DNA of 64,000 bases from Candidatus Melainabacteria bacterium (GTDB lineage Bacteria; Cyanobacteriota; Vampirovibrionia; Obscuribacterales; Obscuribacteraceae): positions 215,146 through 279,145 of the forward strand of contig QKMZ01000007.1 of NCBI GenBank assembly GCA_003242885.1, in the 5' to 3' direction. The position numbers and the translations under genes were made by a program. Positions 17,506 through 25,402 of the stretch are shown here, piece after piece (position 1 is the first letter of the stretch; every line of letters begins with the position of its first letter). The notes under the pieces are model-generated. The model saw nothing but the letters and a program-made list of their open reading frames with translations. It searched no databases and had not been told where the DNA came from.

Positions 17506-18498
17506 TTACTTGAACTTGCCGTAACTGTGCAGCCCGCCCAGTCCGAGGGAGTTGAATCCTAGGTAAGTCATCAGTGTTAAAAGTAGACCGACGATGGAAA
17601 CCAGCGCCAACCTTTCAGCGGAGCACTCGCGATGCACTCTCAAATGGATGTATGCCGCATAACTCAGCCAGGTAACAAGGGCCATGGACTCTTTCGGGTC
17701 CCAGGACCAGTAGGTGCCCCACGCGTGATTCGCCCACAAACCGCCTGTAATAATCCCGAAAGTGAGGGCCGGCATACCGATCGCGATGCATCGATAGCTG
17801 ACGTCATCGTAGATTTCGGCGAGTTTTGCATCCCCGATTTTTTTATCAACTCTCTGTAATAGTTTGAAACTAATCACCGAACCAACCAAACTGGCACCGG
17901 CAAAGAGTATTTGAAGCCATGCTGTATCAACAGTGGTGAAAGTGCCGAGCACGACTGCCAGCAACGCCAAACAAACAGTGACTATTGCTGTAATCAGGCT
18001 CTGGATGCGCCCAGCCATGTAGAGCTGGATAAAACCTGCAAGTCCACCAAGGAAAAACAAGGCATAGGAGACGATCAATGGTGGAACGTGAATCCAGCGC
18101 CAATAGCTGACAAGCGCTGGAACCAGCGGTTGGATGTCGTGCTGCGATTGCGGCAGCCAGCTACCGTAGAGAAACATCAGCAGCGCCGTCAAGCTGGCGA
18201 GCCATCCCAATTGCCTTACGCCATAAGCCTTTGCGAGTACGAGGTAAGAACCCATCGTTGCCCAGGCAAACCAGAGAAGAGACTCGTACAAGTTAGCCAG
18301 AGGGAATCGTTGTGCATCGATGCCGCGGATGATAATTGCTGCCGTTAAACTCACGAACGCAAGAACCATCGCTCCCGAGCCGATTTTGACCATCAGGTCT
18401 TTGCGTTGTTTGAACCCGTTAGAAGCAGCAAAAACCCAGAAGGACATCACCGACGTGATGCCTGCCGTGTTTGTAAGTGCCATCTGCATCTCGGACAT
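17506..18498 (-). CDS. ccsA: cytochrome c biogenesis protein CcsA (ResC type)
   Basis: Haem-handling integral membrane subunit of the system II cytochrome c synthase. The 330 residues contain about eight hydrophobic helices. The diagnostic tryptophan-rich motif WGTYWSWDPKE is present near residue 260, followed by LVTWLSYAAYIHLRVH, which carries a family His. It overlaps resB by one base at 18498, so the two are translationally coupled. With ResB it would attach haem to apocytochromes such as the CSGCH protein at 4.6-5.1 kb. Confidence 0.93.
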   Translation of the reverse strand: MSEMQMALTNTAGITSVMSFWVFAASNGFKQRKDLMVKIGSGAMVLAFVSLTAAIIIRGIDAQRFPLANLYESLLWFAWATMGSYLVLAKAYGVRQLGWLASLTALLMFLYGSWLPQSQHDIQPLVPALVSYWRWIHVPPLIVSYALFFLGGLAGFIQLYMAGRIQSLITAIVTVCLALLAVVLGTFTTVDTAWLQILFAGASLVGSVISFKLLQRVDKKIGDAKLAEIYDDVSYRCIAIGMPALTFGIITGGLWANHAWGTYWSWDPKESMALVTWLSYAAYIHLRVHRECSAERLALVSIVGLLLTLMTYLGFNSLGLGGLHSYGKFK

Positions 18499-20090
18499 TA
18501 GCTATCTCCTTGGGCATTTTCCGTGTTGCCTGAGCCGGTGGCGCTTGCCGCCAACTCTTTTTTGTTTTGTTTGGTGGATGAACTTGTTTTTTGTGCGTCC
18601 GCTTCAGCGTTTGTTTGTGTTTTTGCATCGCCTGCTTGCGAATTTGAAGCTGGCGAACCTGATTTCAAAGGCATCTGCGCCTCTGCGCCCGAAGGTGTTT
18701 CAACAACATCTTCTGCTTTAGGCTCGCCAAAGTCTCTGATAATCTGTGTTTCCATCGCTTTGAGCAAGCGTTCAAACCCGACTTTGTCTTTGACTGAACG
18801 CCCACCGAAATAGAGCACGTTGTTTTCAAAACTGACCCAAACGTGTCTGTGCGGAATTGCAGCCATCAGGACGCCGACAATGATGAAACCGAATGCAATA
18901 TAAGTGATTGGCAATCCCGGATCGCATTTATATTGAAGCCCCGTCACCGGCATTGTTTTTATCAGCGAAATCGTGACGGGACCAAGCTTTGCGGGTTTAT
19001 CCTTCGAGAGTTCGGTGAGCATGCGCGGACCCTCCCAATCTGGGCGCTTTGCAAAGACTTTGATTGGCTTGCCATCTGCGCGTACAGAGAAAAGCATCAT
19101 CGTGTCTTGGTCTAGTGGAAGGAAAGCGGCATAGAGTTTGCCCATCGGTCTCAAATCGAGACGCCTTTCGTTGCCGTTGAAATTCAAGATGAGATGATCG
19201 AGTCCCCAGCTGGATTGATAAATATCGACGCCATCATATGAAAGCGGGTTGTTGACTGAGATCTCTTGAGTTTTGACCTCTTTGCCATTCTTGTCGATGA
19301 CAGTCAATTTGGAAAACCACTGTTTTGCTTCGCCTGTCGGGTGGTCTTCTCTGCGAGTCTCATCAACTCTTACTGTCCAGTCAGGTAATTTGCCGATCCA
19401 AAGCTTGGAGTGTTCGGATTCGTGGAAATCGAGATGGGAATTGAGAAGTACTGGTTGAAAACCTGAGAATCCCGTCCATGAAGTGATTGTCACTCCGACT
19501 AGCAAAGTAAGCAGGCCTATATGGGTGACTGTCGCCGCCAGACGTCCGTACTTCCCATATTCCGCGAGCAAGCGCTCTTCGTTGGTTGAAACCTTGAAAC
19601 CTTTCGACGCAAGCTTCAGTGCAATGGCTGTGAAAGCTGACTTCTCGCCCTTTGTTATGTTGACTGATGTGTTGACCGGAAGCTTGCCGATTTCTCTTCC
19701 ACCGATAAAGGGTAGCGGCTTGTTCAACAATTTGACGCGAGGAAAAACTCTCATGAAGCTGCACGCGATCATATTGACGGTGAGCATTGCAATGAGGGAG
19801 AGGAACCACGGGCTGTGATAGATGTCTGTAATTCCAAACTGCGTAAGCAATTTCGCTGTCTCTGCACCGAATTGCTCGACGACTTTCTCTTTGCCGTTGG
19901 CTGATTCTTGTGGGCACCAGGCACCAATAAGCACTGTTAGCGCTGTCAAAGACATCAGGAAAATCGTGAGCTTCACCGAAGCAAGCACATTTTTGACGCT
20001 TGTTTGCGGCTTCAGGTCTGTCTTTTCGCTTTCAGTGTTCACGTGTGTCCGGGTTTCCTGTCTTGTGTTTTGCTTTGTCGGTCGACGCAT
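18498..20090 (-). CDS. resB: cytochrome c biogenesis protein ResB (Ccs1)
   Basis: Second subunit of system II cytochrome c synthase, thought to keep apocytochrome ready for haem attachment. N-terminal membrane helices begin at SVKLTIFLMSLTALTVLIGAW; WFLSLIAMLTVNMIACSFMR and a third helix (THIGLLTLLVGVTI) follow. A large periplasmic domain includes NPLSYDGVDIYQSSWG, and the last helix is ITYIAFGFIIVGVLMAAIPHRHVW. An unusual C-terminal tail of about 90 residues is Ser/Ala/Thr/Gln-rich. ATG 20090 lies inside a dispersed palindrome. GTG 20042 (after 16 codons) is the other possible start. Confidence 0.92.
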   Translation of the reverse strand: MRRPTKQNTRQETRTHVNTESEKTDLKPQTSVKNVLASVKLTIFLMSLTALTVLIGAWCPQESANGKEKVVEQFGAETAKLLTQFGITDIYHSPWFLSLIAMLTVNMIACSFMRVFPRVKLLNKPLPFIGGREIGKLPVNTSVNITKGEKSAFTAIALKLASKGFKVSTNEERLLAEYGKYGRLAATVTHIGLLTLLVGVTITSWTGFSGFQPVLLNSHLDFHESEHSKLWIGKLPDWTVRVDETRREDHPTGEAKQWFSKLTVIDKNGKEVKTQEISVNNPLSYDGVDIYQSSWGLDHLILNFNGNERRLDLRPMGKLYAAFLPLDQDTMMLFSVRADGKPIKVFAKRPDWEGPRMLTELSKDKPAKLGPVTISLIKTMPVTGLQYKCDPGLPITYIAFGFIIVGVLMAAIPHRHVWVSFENNVLYFGGRSVKDKVGFERLLKAMETQIIRDFGEPKAEDVVETPSGAEAQMPLKSGSPASNSQAGDAKTQTNAEADAQKTSSSTKQNKKELAASATGSGNTENAQGDS

Positions 20091-20105
20091 GGCGTCGACC
20101 CTACA
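20080..20105. repeat. dispersed palindrome family B copy at resB start
   Basis: GGTCGACGC and GCGTCGACC pair around ATG, followed by CTACA. On the minus strand the centre supplies the ATG at 20090 of resB. Next to it, at 20108-20135, AAAATGCTGTCTC is repeated twice, the second copy running into the end of the siroheme gene. Confidence 0.6.
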
Positions 20106-20121
20106 AAAAAAATGCTGTCTC

Positions 20122-20844
20122 TTAAAATGCTGTCTCCTGGTGGGTTCCGCTCAAAATTTGATCGGTCAGACGTCGCGCTTCGTCAAAGTTGCCGCGACTG
20201 ACTGCGCGATAAATATCTTCCGATTCTGCAAGTTCTCGCATGAATCCTTGTTTTTGCTCGTCTGAAAACGCGTTGTCTTGAGCCGTTTTTTTGAGCTTGT
20301 CGGCGAGTGCGTTGAGGAACAAAACGTAGTTATCGATATCGTTTACAAGCACGCCCTCCAATCTTCCGATCAAAGCTCTTTCCAGTGCGTGACTGATTCC
20401 ATCGGTCGATACTGCAAGTTTCAAATGTCCACGCTTGACTGATTGACCAAAGACAATGTCGCAGTCGGCGTTGAAATCTTCGGATGCGCTCAAGATTTTC
20501 GCTTCTGCTGCCGCTTCCAAAATCCTTTCATTCTCTTCTGCGTCTGCGCCGGTGGTCACGACCATAAAGAAATGACCGGAGTGAATGCGTTCGAAATCTC
20601 TGACGCCCATTTCTCTCTTTGTCAGAGTCAAACGATTCGAGTGCGAGAGTTTTAACTCTTCAATCTCGCTGGCAAATACAGGTGCAATTGCTTCCACCTT
20701 CGCGCCATATTCAATGAATCTGCTTATTTCTCTGAGCGCGCGTTTGCCGCCGCCAGCAATAAGAACATTACGTCCATCCACTTTCAAATTGACTGGCAGA
20801 AGATTGGCTAGATTTGCGTCTTTAGTTTGATGCGCGGATGTCAT
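20122..20844 (-). CDS. precorrin-2 dehydrogenase / sirohydrochlorin ferrochelatase-like protein (SirC/Met8/CysG-N)
   Basis: Predicted NAD-dependent dehydrogenase that turns precorrin-2 into sirohydrochlorin for siroheme. The 240 residues start with NLKVDGRNVLIAGGGKRALREI, the dinucleotide-binding loop. ERIHSGHFFMVVTTGADAEEN and the CDIVFGQSVKRGHLKLAVSTDGISHALERAL segment match the CysG N-terminal half and Met8. It lacks the methyltransferase half of CysG. It lies between resB (31 bases) and the polyprenyl synthase (one base), so tetrapyrrole, quinone and cytochrome functions are grouped. Confidence 0.82.
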   Translation of the reverse strand: MTSAHQTKDANLANLLPVNLKVDGRNVLIAGGGKRALREISRFIEYGAKVEAIAPVFASEIEELKLSHSNRLTLTKREMGVRDFERIHSGHFFMVVTTGADAEENERILEAAAEAKILSASEDFNADCDIVFGQSVKRGHLKLAVSTDGISHALERALIGRLEGVLVNDIDNYVLFLNALADKLKKTAQDNAFSDEQKQGFMRELAESEDIYRAVSRGNFDEARRLTDQILSGTHQETAF

Positions 20845-20845
20845 C

Positions 20846-21871
20846 TCATTTCGTTCTTACAAGCACGTAATTAATGAGGTTCTCCAAGGAGTCCCTAGCA
20901 TCTGAAGGAGCAAGTTTGCTCAACGATTGTTTGGCGAGATCGCCATAGTGACCGGCGAGTTTGACGGTGGCTTCGACGCCGCCGTTGGCTTTGATGAGCG
21001 CAATGCCCTCTTCCGAGCCTTCGTCCGAAACAATTTGTCTGGTTTTAATCAATTCGCGCAGCCTGTTAGCAGCATCGTCATTTCTTTCGAGAATGTAGAG
21101 CGCCGGCGCCGTAACCACTCCGGCTCTAAGATCGCTGCCCGGCTGTTTGCCGAGTTCGGTAGCTTCGCCGGTAATGTCCAGAAGGTCGTCGACTATCTGG
21201 AAGCAAATGCCCAGGTTGACCCCGTAGTCTTTCAAAGCTTGCACGACTTCGTCGGATGCGGCGTTGAGAATTGCCCCGGCATGTGCGCCTGCGGCAAACA
21301 GGGATGCGGTTTTGGCGATCGACTTGTTGATATAGCCTTCCCAATTGACTTCAGTATTAAATTGGCTGCGCATTTGCTTAATTTCACCTGCGCAAAGGTC
21401 GCCGAGAACCTGCCCGTATATGCCAACAACAACCGGATTCATGATTCTGGCAAGGCAAATGGAAGCTTGGGCGAAGAGTAAATCGCCCAAAAGTACAGCC
21501 AGTCTGTCATTGAAGCGTTTGTTGACGGTTTCTTTGCCGCGGCGAAGCGAGGCAGAGTCAATGACATCGTCGTGGACGAGGCTGGCGGTATGGATGAGTT
21601 CCGTCAAAACGGCTTGAATAATGTTGAGGCGCCCGAGCTCGCGACCTTCAATCAGGCTGGCTTTCGAGCCCAGAAGGGCAATCGCCACGCGAATTCGTTT
21701 TCCGCCTGACTGAAAAACCTGGGTAAGCAACTCTCCGACAAACGGGTTGTCGTCAATTAGGTTGGAGGTCAACCAGGTCTCGACGATAGCCAGCTCCTCT
21801 TGAATCGGAGCGATGATGGCTTTGAGGTCGTCTTTCGCCTGTGTGGCGGCTTTGATTGGCGCGCTGGTCAT
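20846..21871 (-). CDS. long-chain polyprenyl diphosphate synthase
   Basis: Trans-prenyltransferase that extends farnesyl or geranylgeranyl diphosphate to the side chain of a respiratory quinone. In 341 residues, the first Asp-rich motif is LVHDDVIDSASLRRG and the second is QIVDDLLDITG. GGKRIRVAIALLG near residue 57 binds the isopentenyl substrate. It is of the heptaprenyl/solanesyl synthase type; the chain length cannot be read. The gene starts at ATG 21871 and leads a minus-strand run through siroheme, resB and ccsA. Confidence 0.9.
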   Translation of the reverse strand: MTSAPIKAATQAKDDLKAIIAPIQEELAIVETWLTSNLIDDNPFVGELLTQVFQSGGKRIRVAIALLGSKASLIEGRELGRLNIIQAVLTELIHTASLVHDDVIDSASLRRGKETVNKRFNDRLAVLLGDLLFAQASICLARIMNPVVVGIYGQVLGDLCAGEIKQMRSQFNTEVNWEGYINKSIAKTASLFAAGAHAGAILNAASDEVVQALKDYGVNLGICFQIVDDLLDITGEATELGKQPGSDLRAGVVTAPALYILERNDDAANRLRELIKTRQIVSDEGSEEGIALIKANGGVEATVKLAGHYGDLAKQSLSKLAPSDARDSLENLINYVLVRTK

Positions 21872-21911
21872 TGGATTTGTCTGAGTTCCCTGTAGTTTTG
21901 CCAGCCGGGCT

Positions 21912-21952
21912 ACCAGCAGATGCCTCCGGCAGATCTACCGGATGTCATCTGG
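21912..21952. other. long imperfect hairpin upstream of the polyprenyl synthase
   Basis: CCAG..CAGATG pairs with CATCTGG, and an inner TCCGG pairs with CCGGA. On the plus strand GGTTTTGCT follows, but no plus-strand gene ends nearby. It therefore sits in the 5' leader of the minus-strand operon. The remaining stretch to 22160 shows no gene. Confidence 0.35.
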
Positions 21953-22160
21953 TTTTGCTAAGCTTTTCATATAAGGCCAATACACGTCAACAAATCCACC
22001 TTACTAAGCAACTAAGAGAAACTTATTAGGTTTTTAGCCAGTGATCTGGCTTATACCTAGCTAAGAATCTATACTCGTGTGCGGCCTCTTTAAATTGTCC
22101 TCTTTGAAGCCGGAAATCCGGTGTTTCTGGCGGAACTGACCGACAGCGGAGCACCCTATA

Positions 22161-22673
22161 GTGGAGCAGAATCCCTTGCAAGATCTCAAAAGACAAATTA
22201 CTAACAAAGAAATCACACTGCCTGACGCGCTTGCTAGGGCATTGCCATTGTTACGGGGCAAGGTCACGGACGAAAAACTGATGTGGCTGGCGTCTGAATT
22301 GCAAGGCTTCCAAAATGGATTGGAATTTTTCCAGAAGCACGCCAATGACACTGCTCTGGCGGAATTCCCTGCTTACCGAATCGTCACCGGCAAAATCTGG
22401 TTGTTGACACCGCAAGGTACGCTGGCTGAACTCAACAATCCGATGACCCAACGTGAGAGAGTCTTCCTTTCTGCACCAGTGTCGTGGTTGGAAGAAGCGC
22501 TCAATGATCCCAACGATACTTGCCTCGTAGACATGACTGAGTTGACCAACCTTTTTGCAAAGGGCGTAGGCAATGTTGTATGCGAATGCCCGAAAGAACA
22601 CTTGCGCGGCATTCTTTCTATCTTCCGCCAGCGCTTCATTCAAGTGCTCGACGAAGCTAGCCAAGTCAACTAA
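22161..22673 (+). CDS. AbiTii-like domain protein
   Basis: A 170-residue cytoplasmic protein from GTG 22161. The pattern LPDALARALPLLRG ... LMWLASELQGFQNG ... EFPAYRIVTGKIW resembles the AbiTii N-terminal domain. In that family a helical pair ends in a conserved W/L...EL.GY and is followed by a P.YR strand. AbiTii domains are associated with abortive-infection-type proteins, but no defence partner is visible nearby. The assignment is by motif only. It stands alone, with two hairpins after its stop codon. Confidence 0.45.
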   Translation: MEQNPLQDLKRQITNKEITLPDALARALPLLRGKVTDEKLMWLASELQGFQNGLEFFQKHANDTALAEFPAYRIVTGKIWLLTPQGTLAELNNPMTQRERVFLSAPVSWLEEALNDPNDTCLVDMTELTNLFAKGVGNVVCECPKEHLRGILSIFRQRFIQVLDEASQVN

Positions 22674-22682
22674 CCTGGGAGC

Positions 22683-22736
22683 GCGGGCGGCTCGCCCGCT
22701 TTGCTGTTCGAAAGGGCGGCTTGCACACGCCCTTTC
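22683..22736 (+). terminator. tandem hairpins after the AbiTii-like gene
   Basis: The first hairpin is GCGGGCG/CGCCCGC with a three-base loop (22683-22699), followed by TTTGCTG. The second is GAAAGGGCG/CGCCCTTTC (22710-22736), followed by AATTGTTTG. The first fits a terminator for the plus-strand gene. The second has arms typical of a bidirectional terminator. Confidence 0.55.
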
Positions 22737-22771
22737 AATTGTTTGAACGATGTTTGCGCTCAGTTAGAACT

Positions 22772-22795
22772 GGGCGCATAAAATGCGGTTCTACA
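22772..22795. repeat. dispersed palindrome family B copy
   Basis: GGGCGCATAAAATGCGGTTCTACA: a GCGCAT/ATGCG inverted repeat followed by CTACA, as at the other family B sites. It lies in the convergent space before the CoA-binding gene's end. Confidence 0.5.
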
Positions 22796-22803
22796 CTGCT
22801 TAT

Positions 22804-23211
22804 TTAGAACTCGTGGTATCCGAGCACAACTAGAACGCAGGCGCCGCCGTAGATCACGTTGAGCCCTGCATCTTCAGCGCGTTTGATAGCAGCTCGGCTT
22901 TCTGCCCCAGGCTGCATCCAAAGGTGTTTGACGCCAGCTTTGATAGCATCATCGACGACCTTTTCTGTCACCGCAGGTGGTGTGATGATGGAAACAGATT
23001 CGACCGGTTCTGGCAGGTCAAGTAAGGACGGATATGTGATTAGACCCTCAACCTCGCCCTCTGTTGGGTTGATCGGGATTGCCGGCCGATTGTTTTGCAT
23101 GTAGCAGCGCAAAACTTTGTTGCCATACTTGTGGCGATTTGAAGATGCACCCGCTACCGCGAATTTAGGTGCGGCGAGGAATTGATTGATTTTGCTGCCT
23201 TCTGCGTCCAT
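22804..23211 (-). CDS. CoA-binding domain protein (YccU type)
   Basis: A 135-residue Rossmann-fold protein of the CoA_binding_2 family. KFAVAGASSNRHKYGNKVLRCYMQNN forms the first nucleotide-binding loop. AIPINPTEGEVEGLITYPSLLDLPEPVESVSIITPP follows, and KHLWMQPGAESRAAIKRAEDAGLNVI precedes the C-terminal GACVLVV. The biological role of these small proteins is not settled. The ATG at 23211 is the start. It is 90 bases downstream of pqqE on the same strand but separated by a family B repeat half, so it may or may not belong to that operon. Confidence 0.85.
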   Translation of the reverse strand: MDAEGSKINQFLAAPKFAVAGASSNRHKYGNKVLRCYMQNNRPAIPINPTEGEVEGLITYPSLLDLPEPVESVSIITPPAVTEKVVDDAIKAGVKHLWMQPGAESRAAIKRAEDAGLNVIYGGACVLVVLGYHEF

Positions 23212-23287
23212 ATAAATGTCTCCAGATGAAACTTTAGTTTAACCGACATGGCAAGCGACTGGTGATGCACGCGCCTCTGCGAAACCT

Positions 23288-23308
23288 CCGATGGCGTCGC
23301 CCTACATT
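23288..23308. repeat. dispersed palindrome family B, half copy at the pqqE stop codon
   Basis: CCGATGGCGTCGCCCTACA matches the right half of the family B palindrome. It overlaps the TAG stop of pqqE (23302-23304). Confidence 0.45.
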
Positions 23309-24384
23309 CTGTAAATCAGCTGCTCTTTACTAATAACTGCATTTGATTCAGCTGCGGCGATTTTTTCTTTCACCAGGTCATGATGTGGGGAAAGCTTGCA
23401 GACAGGGTCGGCTTGAGCTGCATCACCCGCGAGGAGAAACGCCTGACAGCGGCAGCCGCCTAGGTCTTTCTCTCGAAACTCGCATGTACGGCAAGGCTCG
23501 ACCATCCAATCGAAACCGCGAAAAGCGTTGAATGCCGGCGACTCCTTCCAAATCCATTCCAGTGTGTTTTCTTTGGTAGATGGAAAAGATAATGTTTTGA
23601 TCGCGCTCGCTGCAAGGCATGGATAAGCAGTTCCATTTACTGAAATAACCATATGTTGGCTTGCCCAGCCGCCCATGCAGGGTTTTGGTGAACTTTCAAT
23701 ATAGTCGCCGATTATCCAACTGAGGTGCATTTTTCCCTGCAATTGATTTTTCTTTGTTTCATAAACAACTAGTGCGTCGCTCATTTGTTGTTGCGTCGGC
23801 AAAAGGTGTTCCATATTAGCGGCAGCAAAACCGTAATACTGTGTATTCGCTAGCTCAAGACGTTTTACGCCGAGGCTATGTGCCAGATCTATTATTTCGG
23901 CAACCTCATGAAGGTTGTGGCGATGCAGTACCACATTCAGTGCTAAAGGTAATTTCGAATTCGCGACCAATTTTAAAGCAGCTAATTTTTGCTGTTGCGC
24001 ATCCCGGCCTGCAATCAATTGCGCGGTTTGCGAGCTGGCTGATTGTATGCTGATTTGTATACTTTCTAGCCCGCAACTAATTAACTCTGATACAACCATT
24101 TCAGTTAGCCCGATACCGCTTGTAATCAAATTGCTGTAGATGTCGTGTTTTTTCAAACGCTCGATGATTCGTGGTAAACCTGCATAGGCAAGAGGTTCTC
24201 CACCGGTAAGATTAGCCTGCACCACTGAGAGCTTTGCTGCCTGATCGATGATTGAAAGCCATTCTTCAACAAGCAGTTCATTATCGGCGCGCACCAGTTC
24301 CAGAGGATTGGAGCAGTACAGGCACCGCAAAGGACAACGATGAGTCAGCTCCATCGTCAGGGTGTATGGATTAGAAACCGTCAT
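23302..24384 (-). CDS. pqqE: PqqA peptide cyclase, radical SAM protein PqqE
   Basis: Forms the Glu-Tyr carbon-carbon bond in PqqA, the first committed step of pyrroloquinoline quinone synthesis. The radical SAM cluster motif is CPLRCLYC near residue 18, and LTGGEPL binds SAM. The C-terminal SPASM region holds the extra cluster ligands: Cys in KPCMGGW, YPCLAA, VEPCRTCEFREKDLGGCRCQAF and DPVCKLSPHHD. The 360 residues match known PqqE. It overlaps pqqD by four bases (ATGA), suggesting coupled synthesis with the chaperone domain it needs. Confidence 0.95.
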   Translation of the reverse strand: MTVSNPYTLTMELTHRCPLRCLYCSNPLELVRADNELLVEEWLSIIDQAAKLSVVQANLTGGEPLAYAGLPRIIERLKKHDIYSNLITSGIGLTEMVVSELISCGLESIQISIQSASSQTAQLIAGRDAQQQKLAALKLVANSKLPLALNVVLHRHNLHEVAEIIDLAHSLGVKRLELANTQYYGFAAANMEHLLPTQQQMSDALVVYETKKNQLQGKMHLSWIIGDYIESSPKPCMGGWASQHMVISVNGTAYPCLAASAIKTLSFPSTKENTLEWIWKESPAFNAFRGFDWMVEPCRTCEFREKDLGGCRCQAFLLAGDAAQADPVCKLSPHHDLVKEKIAAAESNAVISKEQLIYRM

Positions 24385-24671
24385 TGTTTTAGCTCGATCC
24401 AGCCGCGAGACAGCGCGTCCATGAGAAATTCCGCAAGGTCTCTGTGCAATGTGTCATCTTCGTAGCGTACCGCAAGCTCAGAATAAATCATCTCTATGGT
24501 GCGATTGCCGTCGACTAGCTCAAGCACTTCCGACGCCGAATGATTGAGTTTGACGATGCATTCAGGCATGAGCAGTAGTTTGCATTGCCTTTCTTCGTCG
24601 TCTTTTAAACGGACGCCATGCGCCATCTGGAGGACTGATTCTTTGACAATGTTTTCTAGTCCGTCTGCCAT
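24381..24671 (-). CDS. pqqD: PqqA-binding chaperone PqqD
   Basis: Small winged-helix RiPP recognition element that carries PqqA to PqqE. It has 96 residues, with VRLKDDEERQCKLLLMPECIVKLN and SASEVLELVDGNRTIEMIYSEL, the classic PqqD pattern. The C-terminal helix is DLAEFLMDALSRGWIEL. It lies five bases after pqqC and overlaps pqqE by four. Confidence 0.93.
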   Translation of the reverse strand: MADGLENIVKESVLQMAHGVRLKDDEERQCKLLLMPECIVKLNHSASEVLELVDGNRTIEMIYSELAVRYEDDTLHRDLAEFLMDALSRGWIELKQ

Positions 24672-24676
24672 TCAAA

Positions 24677-25402
24677 TCACCGCACAACCTTGGAGGCGCA
24701 TTCGTTTCCTTGAATCGCGTCCAGCATCGACCACAATACATCGCATTTGAATTCTACGGCTTTTAGCGCCTGAAGCTGTTTTTCCAGCGTGTTTGCTGCT
24801 GCTAAAACAATGGACAGTCCGTGTTCGGAATCTCGCGGTGCTTGACTCAGGCGATTGCGAAAGTATGTTAGACCGTCCTTGTCGATCCAATGATAATGCC
24901 TTTCTATGACTTCGATTCGATAGCTAACGAGTGTGGGTGCAAAGACTTCAGTGAGTGATGATGCGACAGCTAGCCACCATTCATTGTTGCGGCAATAATT
25001 TACGTACGCGTCAACCGCGAATATCACGCCCGGCAAAAAATGTTTTCCGTCGAGAAGCTCGTTGCGACTGATTCCGGCGGCTTCTGCAAACTTCAACCAA
25101 GCGTGAATGCCTCCATCATCTTCGGCGCGTCCGTCGTGGTCGACAATGCGTTCGCGCCATTTTATGCGGTCGGCTCGTTGAGGGAGTTTCGACAGAACAA
25201 TGCCGTCTTTGATTGGCAAGCATTTTTGATAGTAAAAACGATTTGCGATCCATCGCTGCATCTCGTCTTTGCTCAACAAACCCTCGTGCATGCGGGCGTG
25301 AAACGGATGTTTGTCGTGATACTTCTCTTCCCCGATTTTTTTCAGGCGCGCGACAAATTGCTCTTCGCTTAAAAGTTGACGGCTCGACTGTAAATCAATC
25401 AC
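24677..25402 (-). CDS. pqqC: pyrroloquinoline-quinone synthase PqqC
   Basis: Cofactor-free oxidase for the last step, ring closure and eight-electron oxidation to PQQ. GTG 25402 is chosen as start: it gives 241 residues and overlaps the pqqB stop by eight bases (GTGATTGA), whereas the longer frame adds 29 non-family residues. Conserved parts are YHDKHPFHARMHEGLLSKDE, QRWIANRFYYQKCLPIKDG, RIVDHDGRAEDDGGIHAWL and VIERHYHWID. These contain the His, Tyr and Arg residues of the active site. Confidence 0.95.
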   Translation of the reverse strand: MIDLQSSRQLLSEEQFVARLKKIGEEKYHDKHPFHARMHEGLLSKDEMQRWIANRFYYQKCLPIKDGIVLSKLPQRADRIKWRERIVDHDGRAEDDGGIHAWLKFAEAAGISRNELLDGKHFLPGVIFAVDAYVNYCRNNEWWLAVASSLTEVFAPTLVSYRIEVIERHYHWIDKDGLTYFRNRLSQAPRDSEHGLSIVLAAANTLEKQLQALKAVEFKCDVLWSMLDAIQGNECASKVVR

